Source: Reyranella sp.
GTDB lineage: Bacteria > Pseudomonadota > Alphaproteobacteria > Reyranellales > Reyranellaceae
Direction of reading: 5' to 3'
Assembly (NCBI GenBank): GCA_019750135.1
Contig: JAIEOV010000022.1
Coordinates: 1 to 64,000 of the forward strand
DNA: 64,000 nucleotides
The translations under genes and the position numbers were made by a program. Position 1 is the first letter of the stretch. Every line of letters begins with the position of its first letter. The notes beneath the pieces are model-generated. The model saw nothing but the letters and a program-made list of their open reading frames with translations. It was not told where the DNA came from and made no database searches. Positions 16,625-25,413 of this stretch are shown here, in pieces.

Positions 16625-18069
16625 CCCGGCCCATTGGCACGGTGCTCTCGCTGGCCGGCCTGCTGGCTGGCTGCGCCTCGTTTTCGCCGGATGGCGGCAT
16701 GAGCGAGGTGGCACAAGGCGTCGGCCGGGAAACCGGCCCCGGCATTGGCAGGAATGTCGTCAAGATCGCCAGTGTCGAACAGGCGCAGCAGGCCAAACAG
16801 CAGGTCGCCAACCTGCTAGCCATCCCGCTCTCAGCCGATGCCGCAGTGCAGGTGGCGCTGCTCAACAACCGCGACCTGCAGGCCGCCTACAACGACCTCG
16901 GGATCTCCGAGGCGGCCTACGTCCAGTCTAGCCTGCCGCCCAATCCGGGAATCTCGTTGATGAATGTGGGGGGCACGGGCGTTGCAAATTTCGAGCTGAG
17001 GCTGATCGGCGACATCCTGAGCCTGATCACGCTGCCGAGCCGGACGGCGATCGCCGCGGAGCACTTTGCCCACGCTCGGCATCAGGCGATCCTGACCACA
17101 CTGCGCCTGGCCGTGGACACGCGAAAGGCATACATCCGCGCGGTGGCCGCCCAGCAACAGGTCGGCTTCCTGGATCAAGCGCGCGGCACAGTCGACGCGG
17201 CAGTAAAACTGAACATACAGCTTGGTCAAGCCGGCGGCGGCGATCAGCTCGATCAGGCCGAACTCGCCGCCTTTTATGCCGAGCTGAGCGCCCGCATGGC
17301 CCAAGCCCGTCTCACGGCGCGCCGTGAGCGCGAGATGCTGATCCGCCTGATGGGCCTGTGGGGAGGCGACGTCTCCTTCAATTTGCCCGCCGAGCTGCCG
17401 CCGCTGCCCGGGGAGCCCGAATCGATGGCGGCGGTGGAAATTGAAGCCATCAACCGTAGGGTCGACCTCGTCATGGCGCGCCACGACGTTGCCGCGCAGG
17501 CAAAGTCGTTATCGCTCACCGAGGCGACTCGTTACGTCTCGATGCTGCAGTTGGCCGGCATCTTCAACAGCGAGTCGGCCAACCCGCTGACCAATACCAA
17601 CACCCAGATCAACCGCGGCGGCGCCCAGCTCGACTTCCAGCTGCCGATCTTCGACACCGGCGAAGCCCGCACGCGGTCGGCACGGGAGACCTACATGCGC
17701 GCGCTGAACCGGCTTGCCGCAAAGGCCGTCAATGCCCGCTCCGAGGCGCGCATCGCGTACGACACCTATCGCGGCACCTACGACATCGCTCGCTTCTGGC
17801 GTGACCGCGTCCTGCCGCTGCGCCAGACGGTCTCTCGCGAGGTGGCGTTGCGCTACAGCAATGGTGTGCTGGCCGGTGAGGGGATGCGCGTCGATCTGTT
17901 CAGGTTCTTCGTCGACGCACGTGTGCGCATCGGAGCCACTGCCTCTGCACTGGACGCCCGCCGCGATTTCTATCTCGCCGCTGTTGACCTGCAGGCCGCG
18001 CTCTCCATTGGCGGCGGCGGATCCGCGAGTAACGAGCCAGCGGCACCAACATCAACGCCGATGCAGTGA
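16621..18069 (+). CDS. cusC: CusC-type outer-membrane efflux lipoprotein
   Basis: 482 residues with a lipoprotein signal (LAGLLAGC) and two OEP repeats; closely related to 373-1809. The order cusB, cusA, small lipoprotein, cusC with overlapping genes makes a complete tripartite pump. The C-terminal tail is Ser/Pro-rich (GGGGSASNEPAAPTSTPMQ) and probably disordered. Confidence 0.92.
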   Translation: MTRPIGTVLSLAGLLAGCASFSPDGGMSEVAQGVGRETGPGIGRNVVKIASVEQAQQAKQQVANLLAIPLSADAAVQVALLNNRDLQAAYNDLGISEAAYVQSSLPPNPGISLMNVGGTGVANFELRLIGDILSLITLPSRTAIAAEHFAHARHQAILTTLRLAVDTRKAYIRAVAAQQQVGFLDQARGTVDAAVKLNIQLGQAGGGDQLDQAELAAFYAELSARMAQARLTARREREMLIRLMGLWGGDVSFNLPAELPPLPGEPESMAAVEIEAINRRVDLVMARHDVAAQAKSLSLTEATRYVSMLQLAGIFNSESANPLTNTNTQINRGGAQLDFQLPIFDTGEARTRSARETYMRALNRLAAKAVNARSEARIAYDTYRGTYDIARFWRDRVLPLRQTVSREVALRYSNGVLAGEGMRVDLFRFFVDARVRIGATASALDARRDFYLAAVDLQAALSIGGGGSASNEPAAPTSTPMQ

Positions 18070-18151
18070 GACATGAGAACCATGCTCTTCAACCGAGCGA
18101 CCCTCGTCTCTCATCAACCGATAGACCAACCTGGCGAGAGGAGATCACCAG

Positions 18152-18589
18152 ATGCGCCGTATTTTGATTCTTGCCGCCCTACTGATGACGATTTTCGCCG
18201 TGGCTCACGCCGAGGAGCGGCCTAAAGCGCTACTCTACAAGAGCCCGCAATGCGGCTGCTGCGAGAAATATGCGGCATACCTGCGCCGCAATGGCTTCGA
18301 CGTGACCGTCAAGCCAACTCACGATCTCGCCAACATCAGCCACAAGGCCGGGGTACCCGCGGATTTGGCTGGATGCCACACGATGTTCGTCGACGGTTAT
18401 GTGGTTGATGGCCATGTGCCGGTTGACGTGGTTCGCAGGCTGCTATCAGAACGTCCACCGATCGCCGGCATCTCCTTGCCCGGCATGCCGGAGGGTTCGC
18501 CTGGGATGTCCGGGACAAAGACGGGACCGTTCGTCATCTACGCTCTCCCCAAGGACGACGGCGATCCCGCTATCTACGCCAAGGAGTGA
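18152..18589 (+). CDS. DUF411 periplasmic metal-binding protein
   Basis: 145 residues with a signal peptide (cleavage after AHAE) and the DUF411 core: SPQCGCCEKYAAYLRRNGF with Cys at 34, 36 and 37, then the conserved AGCHTMFVDGYVVDGHVP. DUF411 proteins (CopG in some operons) accompany copper efflux genes and bind Cu. A ribosome binding site GAGAGGAGATC lies before the ATG. It is 82 bases after cusC and may belong to the same operon. Confidence 0.88.
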   Translation: MRRILILAALLMTIFAVAHAEERPKALLYKSPQCGCCEKYAAYLRRNGFDVTVKPTHDLANISHKAGVPADLAGCHTMFVDGYVVDGHVPVDVVRRLLSERPPIAGISLPGMPEGSPGMSGTKTGPFVIYALPKDDGDPAIYAKE

Positions 18590-18608
18590 TCAGGGAAGAT
18601 CTCCGACA

Positions 18609-18908
18609 ATGGTCGAATTGAGCCGCGATTTGCCAGCCGCAATTCCATGCGTCGGCGATCGGCTCGGCTCCGCCCGGCGTCCTGTTGGCGGGTGGCAAAC
18701 GCTCTTTGTTTTGGTCGCCTTCGTCTGCAGCTTGGTTTTGAACTGGAGCTGGCTCGTGATCGCGGCGCTGATTTCACTGTTATTAGCTGTCTCTTCATGC
18801 ATCGCTAAGTGCGCTGTTGATAGTGGCGCGAAGGTCGATAACGAACGTTTATCTCCAATTGCACCGGATCCCTCCTCTCGGATAGTCGATCGAGCCATAA
18901 CTGACTAA
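18609..18908 (+). CDS. Hypothetical small membrane protein
   Basis: 99 residues with AGGGAAG eight or so bases before the ATG. One long hydrophobic region (about 32-66) could hold two helices; the rest is polar. Three Cys are present (SSCIAKCAV in the second helix end). No family recognised. It starts 19 bases after the DUF411 stop. Confidence 0.45.
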   Translation: MVELSRDLPAAIPCVGDRLGSARRPVGGWQTLFVLVAFVCSLVLNWSWLVIAALISLLLAVSSCIAKCAVDSGAKVDNERLSPIAPDPSSRIVDRAITD

Positions 18909-19057
18909 CAAGGACCCACGAGTTGCGAGGGGCCTGGAAAGCATCAAAACGATAGCCAGAGGATCCTGTCGGCTTCGGTTCGTCTCGGCCACATTGCCGG
19001 TTGCAAGCACTCGCGGGATATCCCCCGACGTGCCCCGATGATGAGAGGGATAACGAC

Positions 19058-19768
19058 ATGACGCTTCTAAATCGCAGGCGCGTGCTTCTGGGCGCGGGTG
19101 CCGCCGCATTCGCCGCCAGCCTTGCCTTGACAAGCCGGGCCGCCGGCTCGACGACCTTTACCGCCACGATCCGCAATATTGCGACCGACAGGACACTGGC
19201 GTTGCCGGATGGCGGCACGTCGGCTGCTCCGATCGCACCGGGCGTCTTTGTCGTCAGCTCGGCTCCGCACAACCTGTTCACGCCGGGCATGCCAGCTTCC
19301 GAGGTGCTGGAGCGCTTGGCCGAAGACGGCAACTTCCAGCCGCTGCTTGACAGGGTCACCGCCATCAAAGGGCTCACCTCCAGCGGCATGTTCCTGCCTG
19401 GCCAACCTTTCATGTTCGCGGCGTCACCGGGCGACCAGCTGCAGTTCGCGACCATGTTCGTCCAGTCGAACGACCTGTTCTTCGCGCCCCGGAACGGCGG
19501 AATCGCGCTGTTTGACGCCGGCGGTAGAGCCATCCGCGGCAAGGTCACGCGCCAAGTCGCCCTGTTCGACGCCGGCACTGAAGTGAATCAGACGCCGGGT
19601 GTCGGCCCAGACCAGGCGCCGCGGCAGGCCAAGCCCGACACCGGAACCGCCGAACGGGTGGCGATCACTACCGTGGCCGACCGACGCGACGGCTTTGCTT
19701 ACCCACCAGTCGAGGCCGTGATCGATGTCGAGATCATGCCGCTCGCCACGGGGCAGCCGCAGGGCTGA
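19058..19768 (+). CDS. Exported spondin-domain protein
   Basis: 236 residues. A Tat-like signal (NRRRVLLGAGAAAFAASLAL) is followed by a spondin-N fold: FTATIRNIATDRTL, APGVFVVSSAPHNLFTPGMPASEVLERLAEDG, PGDQLQFATMFVQSNDLFFAP. Bacterial spondin-N proteins are secreted and of unknown role. On this island it stands alone between copper genes and relics. Function in metal resistance is not shown. Confidence 0.85.
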   Translation: MTLLNRRRVLLGAGAAAFAASLALTSRAAGSTTFTATIRNIATDRTLALPDGGTSAAPIAPGVFVVSSAPHNLFTPGMPASEVLERLAEDGNFQPLLDRVTAIKGLTSSGMFLPGQPFMFAASPGDQLQFATMFVQSNDLFFAPRNGGIALFDAGGRAIRGKVTRQVALFDAGTEVNQTPGVGPDQAPRQAKPDTGTAERVAITTVADRRDGFAYPPVEAVIDVEIMPLATGQPQG

Positions 19769-19786
19769 GACTACCGCTGTGGTCGG

Positions 19787-19816
19787 CCGATACCAATTTG
19801 TATCGTCTTGTATCGG
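19787..19816. repeat. Inverted repeat after the spondin gene
   Basis: CCGATAC at 19787-19793 and GTATCGG at 19810-19816 form a perfect seven-base inverted repeat with a 16-base spacer that itself contains GTATC. It may be a terminator stem or an operator; no T-run follows. Confidence 0.3.
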
Positions 19817-19857
19817 CATCCCATTCGCGATCACCGCGGGGCTAGATACGATGCGGT

Positions 19858-20140
19858 TTGTCCGGAACCTGGATTTTCGCGCGCGTGCTGGATCTGGTCA
19901 TGCGTCAGAAGCAGATGACGCCGTTCCGCGAACGGATCGATTAGGCCGCGTCAGGCCTCGCGCTTGACCTCGGTCTTCGCGAGGTTCTTGGCATGGACCT
20001 TTCGGAAGAGTTCCTGCGCCTCGCCGAAGAGCGAGCCCGGAAGGCGCCGATGCCCATCGACCTGCTGAAAAGCTCACGCGAGGCCTTGCCGCTGGAGGAC
20101 AAGAGCGTTGATACTGTTGCAATGACCTTCGCGCACGGTT
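19858..20140 (+). pseudogene. Decayed class I SAM methyltransferase
   Basis: One frame reads GTWIFARVLDLVMRQKQMTPFRERID, a TAG stop at 19942-19944, then AASGLALDLGLREVLGMDLSEEFLRLAEERARKAPM and SREALPLEDKSVDTVAMTF. This follows the UbiE-like methyltransferase fold in order, but the glycine-rich SAM loop is mostly deleted (the region between LALDLG and REVLG is too short) and the sequence turns to unrelated residues after MTF. It is a relic, not a working gene. The rest of 19769-20221 holds nothing else I can identify. Confidence 0.6.
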
Positions 20141-20221
20141 CTGATTGTGCCGAAAGCCGTCGCCGAAACCTAACTCTGCGTGACGACGTGCGCCCGCAGG
20201 CGTCGTGATGGATGAAAGCTT

Positions 20222-21526
20222 ATGACGATCGACGTCAACAGAGCCTTCGCCAAACTCGAACGCCGTACAGAACGGGTCGTTGCCGTCGTTCGGCTGCTTG
20301 CCCTGTGCGTCCTCGCTCTGGTCTTCTGGTCTCTCGGTGCCCTGGAGTCGCGCCACGCTGCCGCGGTGCCATTGGGCGGCTTTACCATCATTACCTTGGC
20401 AGGCCTCGTGACTGCCCGCCGAAGCCTGTATCTTCCCTGGATACCGTGGCTATTGGCGAGCCTCGATGTGATACTGTTGATCCACTGTCTCGTGGATCTC
20501 GCCGCGACAACCGGACAACCCTTGCATCTCGCCCTCGATGCGCCGGTCGCGTTGCTGATCTTCGTGTTTCTCGCGGCGGCAGCCGTGCGGCACAGACCGC
20601 TTCTGATTCTACATACCGGTGGACTGTTCGTGGTCCTTTGGATCGCAACTGTGTTGACGATGCCCCTCGCTGGCGTCGGCTCGTGGAGCGCGGCAACGTT
20701 CACCGACGCTCTCGGGCGTCTGGCTATCGTCGGTCTCGTGACTTTCGCATTGTTTGTCGCCGTTACACGAGCCCGTCGGACGTTGACGACTTCCCTCACA
20801 GAAGCCCGCCTGCGGGCCAATCTTTCCCGTTATTTCAGCCCGCAACTCGTGGATGAGATCGCAAACAGCGGCAACGCCGCGCGATCGTTCCGGCCCCAGA
20901 GGGCGGCGATACTATTTGCCGATCTGCGCGGCTTTACGAGCCTCGCCGAAACTATGCCGGCGAGCAGGCTTGCGGATTTCCTGAATGACTATAGGCGCCG
21001 CGTCTCCGAACCCATCGTGATGAACCATGGCACGATCGACAAGTTCATCGGTGACGGTGTGATGGCGATCTTCGGCGTGCCGGAGCCACGCCCCGACGAT
21101 GCGCGGAACGCCGTACTTGGCGGCCTCGCCGTAGTCTCCGCCATCGAAAAGTGGAGCGCCGAGCGGCTCGCCGACGAGCTGCCCTCTTTGCGCATCGGCG
21201 TCGGAATCCACTATGGCGACGTCATCGCTGGCCCCTTAGGGGACGAGAATCGGCTCGAGTTCACGGCGATCGGCGACACCGTCAATATTGCCGCACGGAT
21301 CGAGCGGCTGACCGCAGATCTTGGAGAGTCAATTCTGATCTCCGCCGATGTCCTCGCTTCGGCGTCGGATTTGGAGCGGGACTTGGCCTGGGTGCCGCTT
21401 TCTGCTCATTTTCTGCGGGGTCGTAGCCAGCCAGTTCAAATCTATCGACCGGATTGGAACGTAAAGTGTGCGCTGCGATCTGAACCGGATGAAGGATCGA
21501 AGGCGACAACGCCTCCCACTAGATAA
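20222..21526 (+). CDS. Membrane-bound class III adenylate/guanylate cyclase
   Basis: 434 residues. The N-terminal half has six hydrophobic segments (about 20-200) forming a membrane input domain with no recognised name. A linker (RANLSRYFSPQLVDEIANSG) leads into the cyclase domain: ILFADLRGFTSLAE (first metal Asp), IDKFIGDGVMAIFG (second metal Asp) and AIGDTVNIAARIERL (Asn and Arg for catalysis). It would make cAMP or cGMP in the cytoplasm in response to a membrane signal. No effector protein is next to it. Upstream is the methyltransferase relic. Confidence 0.9.
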   Translation: MTIDVNRAFAKLERRTERVVAVVRLLALCVLALVFWSLGALESRHAAAVPLGGFTIITLAGLVTARRSLYLPWIPWLLASLDVILLIHCLVDLAATTGQPLHLALDAPVALLIFVFLAAAAVRHRPLLILHTGGLFVVLWIATVLTMPLAGVGSWSAATFTDALGRLAIVGLVTFALFVAVTRARRTLTTSLTEARLRANLSRYFSPQLVDEIANSGNAARSFRPQRAAILFADLRGFTSLAETMPASRLADFLNDYRRRVSEPIVMNHGTIDKFIGDGVMAIFGVPEPRPDDARNAVLGGLAVVSAIEKWSAERLADELPSLRIGVGIHYGDVIAGPLGDENRLEFTAIGDTVNIAARIERLTADLGESILISADVLASASDLERDLAWVPLSAHFLRGRSQPVQIYRPDWNVKCALRSEPDEGSKATTPPTR

Positions 21527-21860
21527 TTCGCGCTGTCCGGATCGGACAGGTAAGGTTCATGGGAGCTGGAACGATCATCGAAATTTGATCCATTACTGGA
21601 CAGTTTCCTAACATCCGATTGGCGTTTCCAAATTTCTGCTTCAGGTAGTGCTCCTCTTTCCTGACGACCAGCAGACAAAGGTCACTTCCCGCGAGAATCG
21701 ACAGAACTAACATCGCCACGGAATCGGCAAGCAAGGCAACTCCGATACACAGCAGCAACATTGAGGGATAGACCGGTTTGCGGCTGCACCGGAATCGTCG
21801 TGCCTCCGTCAAGGCATGGCATGAGACTCGGCGCCGGTCGCGTCGCTGGCCAGCCCGACG
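21519..21860 (-). pseudogene. Isoprenylcysteine-methyltransferase-like relic
   Basis: A minus-strand frame reads ALTEARRFRCSRKPVYPSMLLLCIGVALLADS and LCLLVVRKEEHYLKQKFGNA, which matches the C-terminal half of ICMT/PEMT-type membrane methyltransferases (RNPxY...EExYLxxxFG). The expected N-terminal half can be traced only in broken frames upstream (21813-21960), and the end (MLGNCPVMDQISM...) is not family-like. I call it a frameshifted relic. The remaining bases to 22077 hold the AT-rich promoter region of the arsR gene. Confidence 0.5.
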
Positions 21861-22077
21861 TGCCGAGGGCTGCGAGGGCCCAGCCCGACCACGAGCAGCC
21901 GCTCCCCCAGCGCCCAGCCGACTATCGGGCTGACGCCTTGCCTTGATGCCTGGAGTCCCAGCCTACCCTCGGCTTGCGCGATTCATCGTTGGATCACAAC
22001 CGTCTGCGCCCAATTATTATCCCCAGAAAACTAGGAATATAGTTGTTTATCGTGCCTAGCTGCCCTAGCATGCGGTC

Positions 22078-22398
22078 ATGGAGCGCAAGTTGGCTGCGCA
22101 ATGCCTATCGGAGCTGGGTAACCTGACCCGGCTGGACATCTATCGGCTGCTCGTCCGGGCCGGCCTCGATGGAATGATCATCAGCGACATCCAGGCTCGT
22201 CTCGGTGCGGCGCCATCGACCTTGGCCTTTCATCTCAGCGGCCTTGTAAGGGCCGGGCTGGTTTCGCAAGAGAAAGTCGGCCGCGAAGTAGTTTGCCGCG
22301 CCAACCACCGCCAACTCACCGCCGTCGTGGAGTTCCTTCGCGAGGAATGCTGCAAGGGATTCGACGACGAGCTCGTGGCTTTGCGCCAAGCGAGCTGA
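22078..22398 (+). CDS. ArsR-family transcriptional repressor
   Basis: 106 residues with the winged helix-turn-helix (LGNLTRLDIYRLLVRAG, DIQARLGAAPSTLAFHLSGLVRAGLVSQEKVGREVVCRA). A late Cys (REECCKGFDDE) may be part of a metal or metalloid site, but the classic CxC of ArsR is absent. Upstream, at about 22020-22070, an AT-rich stretch contains CTAGG...CCTAG half-sites that could be its operator. It is followed directly by an MFS gene in a different frame; the gene pair is likely one operon. Confidence 0.88.
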   Translation: MERKLAAQCLSELGNLTRLDIYRLLVRAGLDGMIISDIQARLGAAPSTLAFHLSGLVRAGLVSQEKVGREVVCRANHRQLTAVVEFLREECCKGFDDELVALRQAS

Positions 22399-22400
22399 CC

Positions 22401-23630
22401 TTGCCCGCGACGAGTGGGATTCATCCTGGTTGGTTTGTAATGGCGGCCAGCATGCTCGGCGTCTTCATGACCACGCCGGGGCAGACTGTCGGAGTCTCCG
22501 TATTCATCGACTATATCGGCACCGACGTCGGCCTACCCCGTGAGCGGGTGTTGCTTCTCTACAGCTTGGGCACGCTGATCGGCATTCTGCCCGCGCCTTA
22601 CATTGGTCGGCTGGTCGATCGCTTCGGTCCGCGCAATGCGATCGGATTCGCCGTCGTTGCGGTCGGCGCAGCCTGCGCCGCGCTCGCTTGGGCGCATGGT
22701 CCGTGGAGTCTCGGGGCAGGGTTCACCCTTCTACGCGGCGCCGCCATCGGCGGACTCAGTCTGGTTAGTGGGCATATGATCAACCTCTGGTTCGATCGCT
22801 ATCGCGGGCGGGCCAACGCCATATCCATGATGGGCCTTGCTCTCGGCGGGCTCGTCGTTCCCGGTATCGCCGAACAATTGGCGCTGGCCTATGGCTGGCG
22901 GGAAGCGTACCTCGCGCTGGGCGCCGTTGTGGTCGTCGTCATGTTGCCGCTAGGGCTGATTTTCTTCCGCAATCGGCCGCAGACCTATGGCCTGCTGCCC
23001 GACTTCGGCAGAGCGGCATCCCCAAAGGCACCTTTCGAGATTGCGGGCATGTCTTCATCCGAGGCGTGCCGGACGCTGATGTTCTGGTACCTGTTGGCCA
23101 TCGGCATTCTTGTTAATGCGGTGGGCACCGCGCTGCTGCTCGACCATGTTCGCGCTCTGCAGGCTGCCGGCATGTCGCGCGCTGGCGCCATAGCTCTGCT
23201 CGGCGTAGTGACAGTCTCCCAGGTCATCGGCTCTCTTGGCGGCGGTGCGCTGGTCGATCGCTTGGGCACCCAGAAGGTCGGCATGCTCGGCCTGCTGCTC
23301 CTCGCGTCGACCGTCCTCTGCGTGATGGTGACACCTGATTTGCTGGCGGGTGCCATCTATGCCGCGGCCCTCGGTGCTGGCCTCGGTGTATCTCATGTTG
23401 TCGGCGGTGCCGGTCTCGCCGAACATTTCGGCACGCGTCATCTCGGCAATCTGAGGGGCATCACATCCGTGGTCGGGATCTTCGGCGCGGCGGCAGGTCC
23501 GCTACCGTTCGCAACGTGGCCGCCGCAGGTGGGCTATGTGATCTTCCTGGCCTCGATCGCAGCGGCACTGGTGCTGGGCGTCATGGCCGCTCCTCGGCCG
23601 TTCGTGCGAGCAGAGGCAGCAAAACTATGA
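22401..23630 (+). CDS. MFS transporter (ArsR-linked)
   Basis: About 409 residues if the TTG at 22401 is used; the residues before the first ATG (22440), namely PATSGIHPGWFVMAAS, resemble the usual start of this family, so translation probably begins at the TTG or at a CTG at 22395 that overlaps the arsR stop. Twelve helices and the MFS loop (YIGRLVDRFGPRNA) are visible. The transporter at the right edge of the window (63096-64000) is a close relative, sharing NLWFDRxRGR and NAVxTALLLDHVR. The substrate is unknown; arsenic or organic metal compounds are possible given the regulator. Confidence 0.85.
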   Translation: MPATSGIHPGWFVMAASMLGVFMTTPGQTVGVSVFIDYIGTDVGLPRERVLLLYSLGTLIGILPAPYIGRLVDRFGPRNAIGFAVVAVGAACAALAWAHGPWSLGAGFTLLRGAAIGGLSLVSGHMINLWFDRYRGRANAISMMGLALGGLVVPGIAEQLALAYGWREAYLALGAVVVVVMLPLGLIFFRNRPQTYGLLPDFGRAASPKAPFEIAGMSSSEACRTLMFWYLLAIGILVNAVGTALLLDHVRALQAAGMSRAGAIALLGVVTVSQVIGSLGGGALVDRLGTQKVGMLGLLLLASTVLCVMVTPDLLAGAIYAAALGAGLGVSHVVGGAGLAEHFGTRHLGNLRGITSVVGIFGAAAGPLPFATWPPQVGYVIFLASIAAALVLGVMAAPRPFVRAEAAKL

Positions 23631-24142
23631 CGCCCGAGGACACGACCGTCGTATTGGGAATTCCGATACCGTCTAGGTCGCCGACCTTTCTGGCTGTAGT
23701 CGCTCTGCACGTCCTGGTCGGGTTGGTCTGCGTGATCGCTGGTGCTCTCGCGATGTTGAGTCCCAAGCGCAGCGGCCGCCATCCGATGTTCGGCACGATC
23801 TACTATTGGGGACTCGTAGTGGTGTTCCTCTCAGCGACTGGCCTGTCGGTGGTCCGTTGGGCCGAGGACTACCACTTGTTCATTTTGGGATTGCTGGCTC
23901 TTGCCACCGCTTCGGTCGGACGGGCTGCCCGGCGACAGCAATGGCATGGCTGGGCTCGGGTGCATATCACGGGGATGGGCCTTTCCTATGTCCTCTTGCT
24001 GACCGCCTTCTACGTGGACAACGGCAAGAGCTTGCCATTGTGGAGGGATCTTCCCTCAATCGCCTACTGGTTACTGCCGGCCGCCGTCGGATTGCCGATG
24101 ATCGTCCATGCCCTCGTTCGACATCCACTCGCTCGAAATTAG
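23627..24142 (+). CDS. DUF2306-like membrane protein
   Basis: 171 residues with four or five hydrophobic segments and a conserved-looking HPMFGTIYYWGLVVVF and WHGWARVHITGMGLSYVLLLTAFYVDNG. These fit DUF2306-type membrane proteins, whose role is unknown. The ATG overlaps the MFS stop as ATGA (23627-23630), making a three-gene arsR operon. It converges on merB with 11 bases between stops. Confidence 0.75.
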   Translation: MTPEDTTVVLGIPIPSRSPTFLAVVALHVLVGLVCVIAGALAMLSPKRSGRHPMFGTIYYWGLVVVFLSATGLSVVRWAEDYHLFILGLLALATASVGRAARRQQWHGWARVHITGMGLSYVLLLTAFYVDNGKSLPLWRDLPSIAYWLLPAAVGLPMIVHALVRHPLARN

Positions 24143-24153
24143 CAACGACGGTA

Positions 24154-25413
24154 TCAGCCGACTCTCAGCAGCGGGCCAAACAAGGCAATCCCGATCTCCA
24201 GCGCTTCCTCCACGATAAGCCGGTCGCCCGCGATCTGCGCGCCTTGGCTGGCGCGCCATGCCGTCAGGTGATCGTCTTGACAGAAGAACACCGTGCTGGG
24301 GCAACGGCTTTGGGCGACGCAACCGGCAAACGTCAAAGTGTACCAGACAACGGCAGTCGCAGGCTCGACTACCACGAGCGCCGCGCCGCCGTTTGACGTC
24401 GCGATATGAATGGGTTTCGCGCAGTGGGCGCATGCAGAACTGATTTCCGTTGTCGTCTCGCACATGGCGCCTGTGCCCAGCGCGTCGATCGTGCACAGGG
24501 AATCCACGGTCTGGCTGCCAACTCTAACACGATGACCAGTGGTGTAGGCGGCGAAAGGGTAGGCGGCGAGGACCGACGCGCCGGACTCGTCAAGGACGAC
24601 GAGGTCGCGTGCGCGCAAGCACTCCAGTGCGCGCCGCACAGTGTCGAAGGGCTGGCCGTTTGTGCCAGCCACATCCGCTATCGAAGGGCCACGTCCATGA
24701 TTCGCAAAATAGCGCAGGACGGCCGTCAGAGCCTTGTCCTCAGCCTCGTCCAATCCTGCCCAGCCGCTTACGCCTGAGGAATGCGCGGCGAGCCTGCGCT
24801 GCAGGACTTCGCGAGCCTTTGGAAGCGTGACCTTCGACCAGTCCGGTCGGTGCACGCCGGCTCGCAGCTTGGCTGAAAGTGGCGCAACGCCGAGACGCAC
24901 CGCCAAGTCCTCCACCACCGTGCCATCGGAAGTCCCACGGCCAATCTGGAAGGAGATCGAACCGGCCTCTGCCGTGACCGTGAACTCGAGGGCCGCGCAG
25001 CATGAATGCTCCTTCTCCGCGAGCGCGTCGAGCGCTGCGCGCAAACCCTCTGCCATCTTGAAACGCAACACCACGCCGTCCGGCGTACGCTCCGCGACAC
25101 CGCCGTAGGCCTGCCTGAGCGCTGCGACGTCGACCATTCGCTCATGGAATGCGCCCGGTTGCAGTGAGCAAACCTCCGGGACCGCGGTTGTCTGCTCAGC
25201 GGCACAACACGCGTTTCGGTCGCCCATCTGGATCGGCGGACAGGGAACCGATCCGTAGGAACAGAAGACGCAGCAATCTCCGTGCTTGGGCTTGAGGCGG
25301 CTTCCACAGCCAATGCAAGTGTAGAAGTAGAGGCATGCATCCGTCGGCATGGTCTCGACCGCCTGCATGCCGCAGTCCGGGCAGGTTAGCGTCGACTCGA
25401 GAATCGGTGTCAT
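24154..25413 (-). CDS. merB: Organomercurial lyase with two extra Cys-rich N-terminal domains
   Basis: 419 residues, about twice a normal MerB. Residues 1-62 are a GDCCVxC-type domain (CPDCGMQ, CIGCG, GDCCVFCSYG). Residues about 82-180 form a second module with EKEHSCCAALEFTV, like small proteins from mer operons. Residues about 185-419 are MerB: the helix-turn-helix part, then LCTIDALGTGAM holding catalytic Cys307 and Asp310, and VFFCQDDHLTAW holding Cys378 (equivalents of Cys96, Asp99 and Cys159). MerB cleaves carbon-mercury bonds in the cytoplasm. The start at 25413 overlaps the merT stop (ATGA). Confidence 0.9.
   Translation of the reverse strand: MTPILESTLTCPDCGMQAVETMPTDACLYFYTCIGCGSRLKPKHGDCCVFCSYGSVPCPPIQMGDRNACCAAEQTTAVPEVCSLQPGAFHERMVDVAALRQAYGGVAERTPDGVVLRFKMAEGLRAALDALAEKEHSCCAALEFTVTAEAGSISFQIGRGTSDGTVVEDLAVRLGVAPLSAKLRAGVHRPDWSKVTLPKAREVLQRRLAAHSSGVSGWAGLDEAEDKALTAVLRYFANHGRGPSIADVAGTNGQPFDTVRRALECLRARDLVVLDESGASVLAAYPFAAYTTGHRVRVGSQTVDSLCTIDALGTGAMCETTTEISSACAHCAKPIHIATSNGGAALVVVEPATAVVWYTLTFAGCVAQSRCPSTVFFCQDDHLTAWRASQGAQIAGDRLIVEEALEIGIALFGPLLRVG

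Noticed and set aside
19993..20208. Intact 71-residue protein MDLSEEFLRL...
   Set aside because: It is the middle of a methyltransferase whose upstream part continues in frame through a stop codon; described as a relic.
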